From NCBI GenBank assembly GCA_033439685.1, contig JAUEDM010000002.1, positions 1,550,001-1,614,000 on the forward strand: a stretch of 64,000 bases of DNA. The letters are read 5' to 3'. Origin of the DNA: Apodospora peruviana. Taxonomy: Eukaryota > Ascomycota > Sordariomycetes > Sordariales > Lasiosphaeriaceae. The translations under genes and the position numbers were made by a program. Below are positions 59,089-64,000 of this stretch, in pieces (the first letter of the stretch is position 1; every line of letters starts with the position of its first letter). The notes under the pieces were generated by a model that worked only from the letters and a program-made list of their open reading frames with translations, did not search any database and was not told the DNA's origin.

Positions 59089-60253
59089 TACTCTGCTGGT
59101 GGTTAGTGGGTTTAACTCTCCAGGCCAACATAGAAGTATGTATGAATTACTCTCAGTATCTAGACTTCATACATACGAGGACGACGTTAAAAGTGTGTTG
59201 TATTGTTCAGTGTTGGTGTTTAACATCTTTGAGGCGTTTTCGGTGCAGGAGGCGAGTCCTGAGCAAGGATTCCTTTTTTGGTTTTATGGTCCCTTTAGAG
59301 TGTCAGTATCAGATATGAATACCTAACATACGATACATATGAAAATTGACTCTTTTCATCCGCGGATTTATGCAGTCGCCTATTTTGCGGAGCAGATAGG
59401 TTTTTGTATCGCTTCCCAAACTCGCATTTACTTCAAACAACACATTTACCACCCTAAGGAGGACTACGATGTCTGGTGAGGTAAGATACGACATTGTTCA
59501 CATTCATAATGTGAGGACAACATAAAACAGACGGATGAATAGGTAGGTATCCTATCAACTTGCCCCCCTTTCAATTCGGTAGGTATCTAGGTCAGTGGAC
59601 CGATCACCAGGTACCTAGCAAAAGGTTGTAAGACTAAGGTAGGCAAGTACATGCACTCAGTGGTTGACAAAAGAAGGAGGAAAACAGCCGAACGAAATCC
59701 GGCTACAATAAAACGAGATTGGGGTATAATATACACAGCACCGGAGTCCAGCGGCCGTACTGGCATCCTTCATTCTTTTCCCAAGTCGAACCAAACACAA
59801 ACAGTACCTAACCTGCATAGGAAACCAGGCAAATCATGAAACATAACCAAGACGAAAAGAAAAAGTGGGATATATCTGCGGGTGAAATACAGAAAAGTAG
59901 AAATAGAGGGAAAGACCAAGGCTCAAAATGCATTGATATCTCAACGTTTATCCTGTTGTTCACTTGCAAGACCATAGCCCCCTTTCGCTTGAGAAAGATA
60001 AAGAGAACTAGAACCGCTGTCGAAGCCAAGGTTATTTCCAAAGACAAAACGCAAGACCATTTAATGCAATTTCCCAGCGCCATCATCAACCCTAATGACC
60101 AACAGATTCAGGCCAATATTAGGTATCGCAACACACAAAAAGAAAGCATGCATCCCTATGCACCAGTGTAACATACCAGGTGCTTGCGGAGTGTAGTGTA
60201 AAGAAACAAAACATGAGAATCGTGAGGATGGGTATAGTGAGTTGTGGTTGTGG
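59089..60253. other. Intergenic region between convergent genes
   Basis: About 1.2 kb of 3' flank of hrd1 (+) and of the coiled-coil gene (-). It carries a cluster of AGGTAGGTATC and AGGTACCTAGC motifs between 59540 and 59650. No coding potential is supported. Confidence 0.65.
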
Positions 60254-62416
60254 TCAAGATAAGCTCCGAACTGATCGAGTTGGGGTGTCCTTGCGACGGT
60301 GGCAACGATAAAGATTGACATCCTCGCTCTTGGCGCGCGTCGACGCCCCAATGACCGAATTGCAAAGAAACTCGCTGCCGTCGTCCATATCGAGCTCGTC
60401 TCTTGGCGTCATCGGGCCGTGGAAATCGTTCGGCGACAGGTTAGCCGCTTCGTCCTTCCGCCAGTAGTACAGCACCTCCTCCTGCCACCTACGAAGGTTG
60501 ACGATCTTGAATTTCTCCTCGGCTACCGCGAACAGGAGCTCGGCCTCCATCGGCGAGGTGCGGAGTCTATGAATGAGCCATTGGTTAATGTAGTCTGGCT
60601 TGCTTTCGACCTTCTTCATGAGTTTGCTGATCCCTAACTCCTTCATGCACTCAGCCCTGCGGTTCACGGTGGAAGGGCTATCCTTGGGAAGCCTCATCGC
60701 ATTCTCAAGCGCCTCCATAGGCGATTGGAGATCCAAAACATGCGAAGGATTGGACAACAAGATGGGAAATTTCGGATGGGCGAGATCAACGCCTGTGTCC
60801 GCATAAGAGTCGATCGTCATGTTGCCGTCTGGTTGTAATGTAGCTCGGTTGGTCCCAGAGTAGATTGTGTATTCCTCGCTGTATGATGCGTGCTTGCGCA
60901 TGACGTTTTTCTCCAGACAGAGGTCTCTCAGGCGAGCCACGTTTCTGGATGCTTCCTCTAGTCTCTCTCTCACATCTGCCTCCTTGTGTTCGAAGGTTTG
61001 GAGGAACTCAAGGTCGCCCTCCTGGACGGAGACACCCCACCGAGCTTTGAAATCGTCGGCGTCAGTTTGGACAAGCGCAAGCGCCGATTTTATGAGCCTT
61101 AGCTCCTCTTCGCTCAACGATTTGCCTTGATTGTTGCGCACACGTTCCAGATGAAGTTTCCGCTCGAGATTGTGCAATATCTCGTGGCGATGTATTCGCA
61201 GCTCAGTATGGTGCTCTTTGGCGTCCTCACGGTCAGCGACAGCGTCGAGGAGCTCTCGATATAGTGGATGAATATCCTCCTCTCGATCCCCGGATATGCC
61301 CAGCAGCGAGATTCTGGATGCCGCCTCGTCATCACCACTGCTCTCGTCGTCACCAACCTCTTCATCATCTTCACTGTCCTCTGACCGTGCCGAGAATGAA
61401 TCTTTGTGGCTCACCCTGATTCCATCATATAGAAGTTGGAAAAACCTGGCTTCGAGGGCCTGAAGCTCGAGCTCCTCGCGGTCTAACTCGAGCTCCAAAG
61501 GCTCAAGGGCAGACTCGGCGGAGTAGTATTCATCACGAATGCTCTGCAGTTGGATAAACCGTTTCCCCATTAGATCTGTCGTGACAACGGCCGTTCCCTT
61601 GCTCGACGTGAGGTGTGGTCTGATAATTTGCATGAAAGCATTGTCGGCTTCGTCCTTCTGGCGCCGAAGATGGCGAACTCCTTTGCGCTTCCCAGCAAGG
61701 TCAGCCCGAAGTCGGTTTACCTTGCGCCGCTGGCCGTCGAGTTTATCCCATAGCTGCTGGCGCTCTGCCGCAGAAGATACACTGTTGGGCTCATTGTCTG
61801 GATATCCCGGTTCAGATCCAGGACCACCTGATCGAACAGTTTGGTCACGGAGATAATGCTGCGAATGACGGCTGGAATACCCGCTAGTAGGAAGCCACGG
61901 GACTGAGGGCGGGCGGCCATCGGTCCTCGCCCTTGAGTATGAGGGAGGGAGACCACGAGACGGGAAACGCCTTGTCGGCGGGATACGGTCATCTCCGGAA
62001 CTGAGGGTGGATTCGTCTTCCCTGGACCAGGAGGCCGAGTCCGGTTCGGAGGACTCGGGTGCGGAGCTGAGAGTACCATTTCGACTGTGCGACGCGGGTA
62101 TTGTTGATCCATTGAGCTTCTGTGTCGCGTGTGACAAGTTCGGGGTGGTTGACAGCACGACAGTGGATCTGATAGGATTGGGACCGTCGGTCTTCGGGTG
62201 GGTCGAGTCGATCGGAGGAGTACCGAGCGGAGACGGGCCCTTGTCGTCATGTCGGACTGCGGTGGGACTCGGCTTGCTTGCTATCTGGGCATGAAGGAAG
62301 CTGTTCGCAGGCGGAGAGTCCCATAGGGACAAGGCAACGGTGGCGGTAGAGGAGGATCTGGGAGACCTTGAAGGCGCCATGGGGTCAAATGCGACGCGTC
62401 CACTCTCTAACAACAT
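60254..62416 (-). CDS. Coiled-coil protein of unknown function
   Basis: A single long exon on the minus strand, ATG 62416-62414 to TGA 60256-60254, 720 aa. A second in-frame ATG 12 codons later (MAPSRSPRSSS) is an equally plausible start. Residues 1-215 are Ser/Pro-rich and probably disordered. Heptad-like charged helices follow at about 216-262 and 284-330, then an acidic linker (345-365) and a further helical stretch to about 510. The C-terminal part (WLIHRLRTSPMEAELLFA, then RRWQEEVLYYWRKDEA) looks like a conserved globular segment. It has no membrane segment, signal peptide or catalytic motif I can name. A structural or scaffold role is only a guess from the coiled coils. Length and frame openness make it very likely a real gene. 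Confidence 0.8.
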   Translation of the reverse strand: MLLESGRVAFDPMAPSRSPRSSSTATVALSLWDSPPANSFLHAQIASKPSPTAVRHDDKGPSPLGTPPIDSTHPKTDGPNPIRSTVVLSTTPNLSHATQKLNGSTIPASHSRNGTLSSAPESSEPDSASWSREDESTLSSGDDRIPPTRRFPSRGLPPSYSRARTDGRPPSVPWLPTSGYSSRHSQHYLRDQTVRSGGPGSEPGYPDNEPNSVSSAAERQQLWDKLDGQRRKVNRLRADLAGKRKGVRHLRRQKDEADNAFMQIIRPHLTSSKGTAVVTTDLMGKRFIQLQSIRDEYYSAESALEPLELELDREELELQALEARFFQLLYDGIRVSHKDSFSARSEDSEDDEEVGDDESSGDDEAASRISLLGISGDREEDIHPLYRELLDAVADREDAKEHHTELRIHRHEILHNLERKLHLERVRNNQGKSLSEEELRLIKSALALVQTDADDFKARWGVSVQEGDLEFLQTFEHKEADVRERLEEASRNVARLRDLCLEKNVMRKHASYSEEYTIYSGTNRATLQPDGNMTIDSYADTGVDLAHPKFPILLSNPSHVLDLQSPMEALENAMRLPKDSPSTVNRRAECMKELGISKLMKKVESKPDYINQWLIHRLRTSPMEAELLFAVAEEKFKIVNLRRWQEEVLYYWRKDEAANLSPNDFHGPMTPRDELDMDDGSEFLCNSVIGASTRAKSEDVNLYRCHRRKDTPTRSVRSLS

Positions 62417-64000
62417 GTTTGATGGCCATGGCCATCAGATAGCGGGAGGAGCCGGTGTGACGAGACGAAACAGCTCTGATTTACGAGATCAATTCAAAGC
62501 TTGAAGCCGAGGTTCAAGTCGTGTGATACGTAGTACGGATGATCAGGGCGACGTTGAGAGCCTCGATAAAACAGTTAGCTCTAGGTGTGCACGTGTGGTG
62601 TTTGTGGTGTGTGCCGCTGACCTTGAAAAAGCTCAGAGGTGAGCTGGACCAGGACGTCAAGGCGGGCAGCAGAGTGCCAGTGTCTTCAAGTTCCGAAGTT
62701 GCTGCGCAGGTTGCGTGGCCTCGTCGTGCAGGTACAGATGCGCAGTACATAGCGGCAGGGAGAATTGTTGATGTACCCGTGGTGTCCTCTGCGGCTACAA
62801 CAGTCTCGATAATTCAAAGGAAAGGAAGGGGTTCCGTTCCATCCATCCATCATTTACGACTTCCCATGGCAATTGCATGCATCGGTACCTAGCTCATGGA
62901 CTAGGATCCCGCACCGCACGGATCCTGCATCTGTGTACGGTACGGTTAATATAGGGCGGACGACACCCACGCGCAGTTATAAACGCCATTTTCCAATTTG
63001 CCATCAGATTCAGGCTTGTTTGAATTTGAAGGGAAGGTACCTACCCGTACTTCAGTTTTCAGGACCCAAGTTCCTTCCTTGCGTTTGTTGAAAGTCGTCC
63101 AACGGGGTAGGCGTACCGCGGCAAAGGGAAAGTGAATTCCGTAATTCCAACTTCCAGGTTCATCACCAACGACGGAATGGAAGGCGCACCCTTCGTGGTC
63201 CATAGTTCCGTACCGATAGCCCCGAAGCTCCCGTGCAGCAATCACGCCAGCTCGCTGCTCCCCGCACTTGCCTTCCCTGTGAAGTTCAGTTGCGAAGTGC
63301 CAAAACCCCACAATATCGCCAAATCGCACCACGCGGCCAACTCTTGTGCATTCCACCGATGCAAGGACTGGCCGCCGCATGCACGCTTGTCTCAATCCAG
63401 TAACTGTATTTTGGTGCGGATTGTCCTCCTCGCTTCCCACTTCTCTCATCCTCCCACGCCTGTGTCGCTGCCTGATGCATACACGACAGTAATGCGGTAA
63501 CTCGTCCCGACGCATCCTATTATCTTTCCTGCAAGGACATTGGGTAAAAGTTGACTGCTCGCTGCCGACCGGCTGGGGCACCCAGGCGCCACCCGAACAA
63601 TGGAGGTGCAGAGTACACACACACCCATGTCATCCTCCATGTGGACTCGTCGATGGAGTGTCATATTCGCGGAGAGGCCAGTGTCTCTCTGGTGGAGGCC
63701 CGGAACTCGTCAACATTGGAGGACAAGATAAGAGCAGCAATGCCAGCCGCTCCTCTGCCGGCAGACCAGTCGGTCAACTTCTGCTCTTTCCGGGTTGGAG
63801 CCTCCTTAAGCTGACCTGGCCTGGAACGCTTCGTTTCATTTTTCTGGACCTCCATTCAACATATTTGCGTCTACCGGTGTGCTGGAAACCCCCAACGAGA
63901 GACGTCGAAAGCGGTACAGAAGCGAACTATCAGTTGTATCGCCGTCCAAGCATTCATTCAGCCGGCCTGGACGTGACGTTGACACCGCGAATGAGGTCCC
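62417..64000. other. Intergenic region at the window end
   Basis: It contains the promoter of the coiled-coil gene. A minus-strand frame at 62946-63620 opens at GTG and has no recognisable domain, so I do not call it. Motifs seen are TAGTACGGAT near 62531, GGTACCTAG near 62884 and TACGGTACGG near 62937. Confidence 0.55.

Noticed and set aside
62946..63620. 224-aa minus-strand frame
   Set aside because: It starts at GTG with no ATG near the beginning, and no motif or splice structure supports it.

Overview
The window is nuclear DNA of a filamentous ascomycete (Pezizomycotina). Most genes contain short GT-AG introns of about 50-200 nt. The best-matching protein families are fungal: a cAMP-receptor-like GPCR, an AzgA-type purine permease, a fungal STAND/NACHT protein and a fungal SAM-binding protein. 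Intergenic DNA is long and carries short dispersed palindromes around AGGTACCT, a pattern I associate with Sordariomycetes; placement below Pezizomycotina is inference. No bacterial, plasmid, CRISPR or secondary-metabolite cluster signal was seen.

Layout: (1) 1-380, the 3' end of a Vps39-domain protein (Vps3/TGFBRAP1-like). (2) 0.4-6.5 kb, no convincing gene, but a tRNA-like sequence with A and B boxes at 842-950. (3) 6.5-8.15 kb (+), a three-exon cAMP-receptor-like GPCR. (4) 12.3-14.6 kb (-), a SAM-binding-domain protein whose first exon is unresolved. (5) 18.3-20.9 kb (+), a nine-exon AzgA-like purine transporter with one GC-AG intron. (6) 22.15-25.7 kb (-), a decayed NACHT/STAND gene with four in-frame stops and several frameshifts, one inside the Walker A motif. 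(7) 26.5-31.4 kb, a compact housekeeping block: UCH37-type deubiquitinase (+), ribosomal protein uL22/L17 (-) and fibrillarin (+), the last two divergent across 563 bp. (8) 33.2-34.3 kb (-), an Efm7/Nnt1-type methyltransferase. (9) 34.3-52.7 kb, 18.3 kb without a supportable protein gene; it holds a 680-bp MITE-like element with about 110-bp terminal inverted repeats and a TA target duplication, plus long G runs. (10) 52.7-54.9 kb (+), a C2H2 zinc-finger regulator with a 477-nt open intron/exitron. (11) 56.1-59.1 kb (+), the ER E3 ligase Hrd1, with a second GC-AG intron. (12) 60.25-62.4 kb (-), an intronless coiled-coil protein of unknown function. (13) 62.4-64 kb, intergenic.

There is no operon-like logic, as expected for a fungus. 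Functional themes are translation and ribosome biogenesis (L17, fibrillarin, Efm7), ubiquitin biology (UCH37, Hrd1), nutrient sensing and uptake (GPCR, AzgA) and endosomal trafficking (Vps39-domain protein). The most notable items are the NACHT pseudogene, the MITE in the gene desert, the possible exitron, a 14-nt microexon, two GC-AG introns and the dispersed palindromic motif. I saw no clear evidence of a wholly new multi-gene system.
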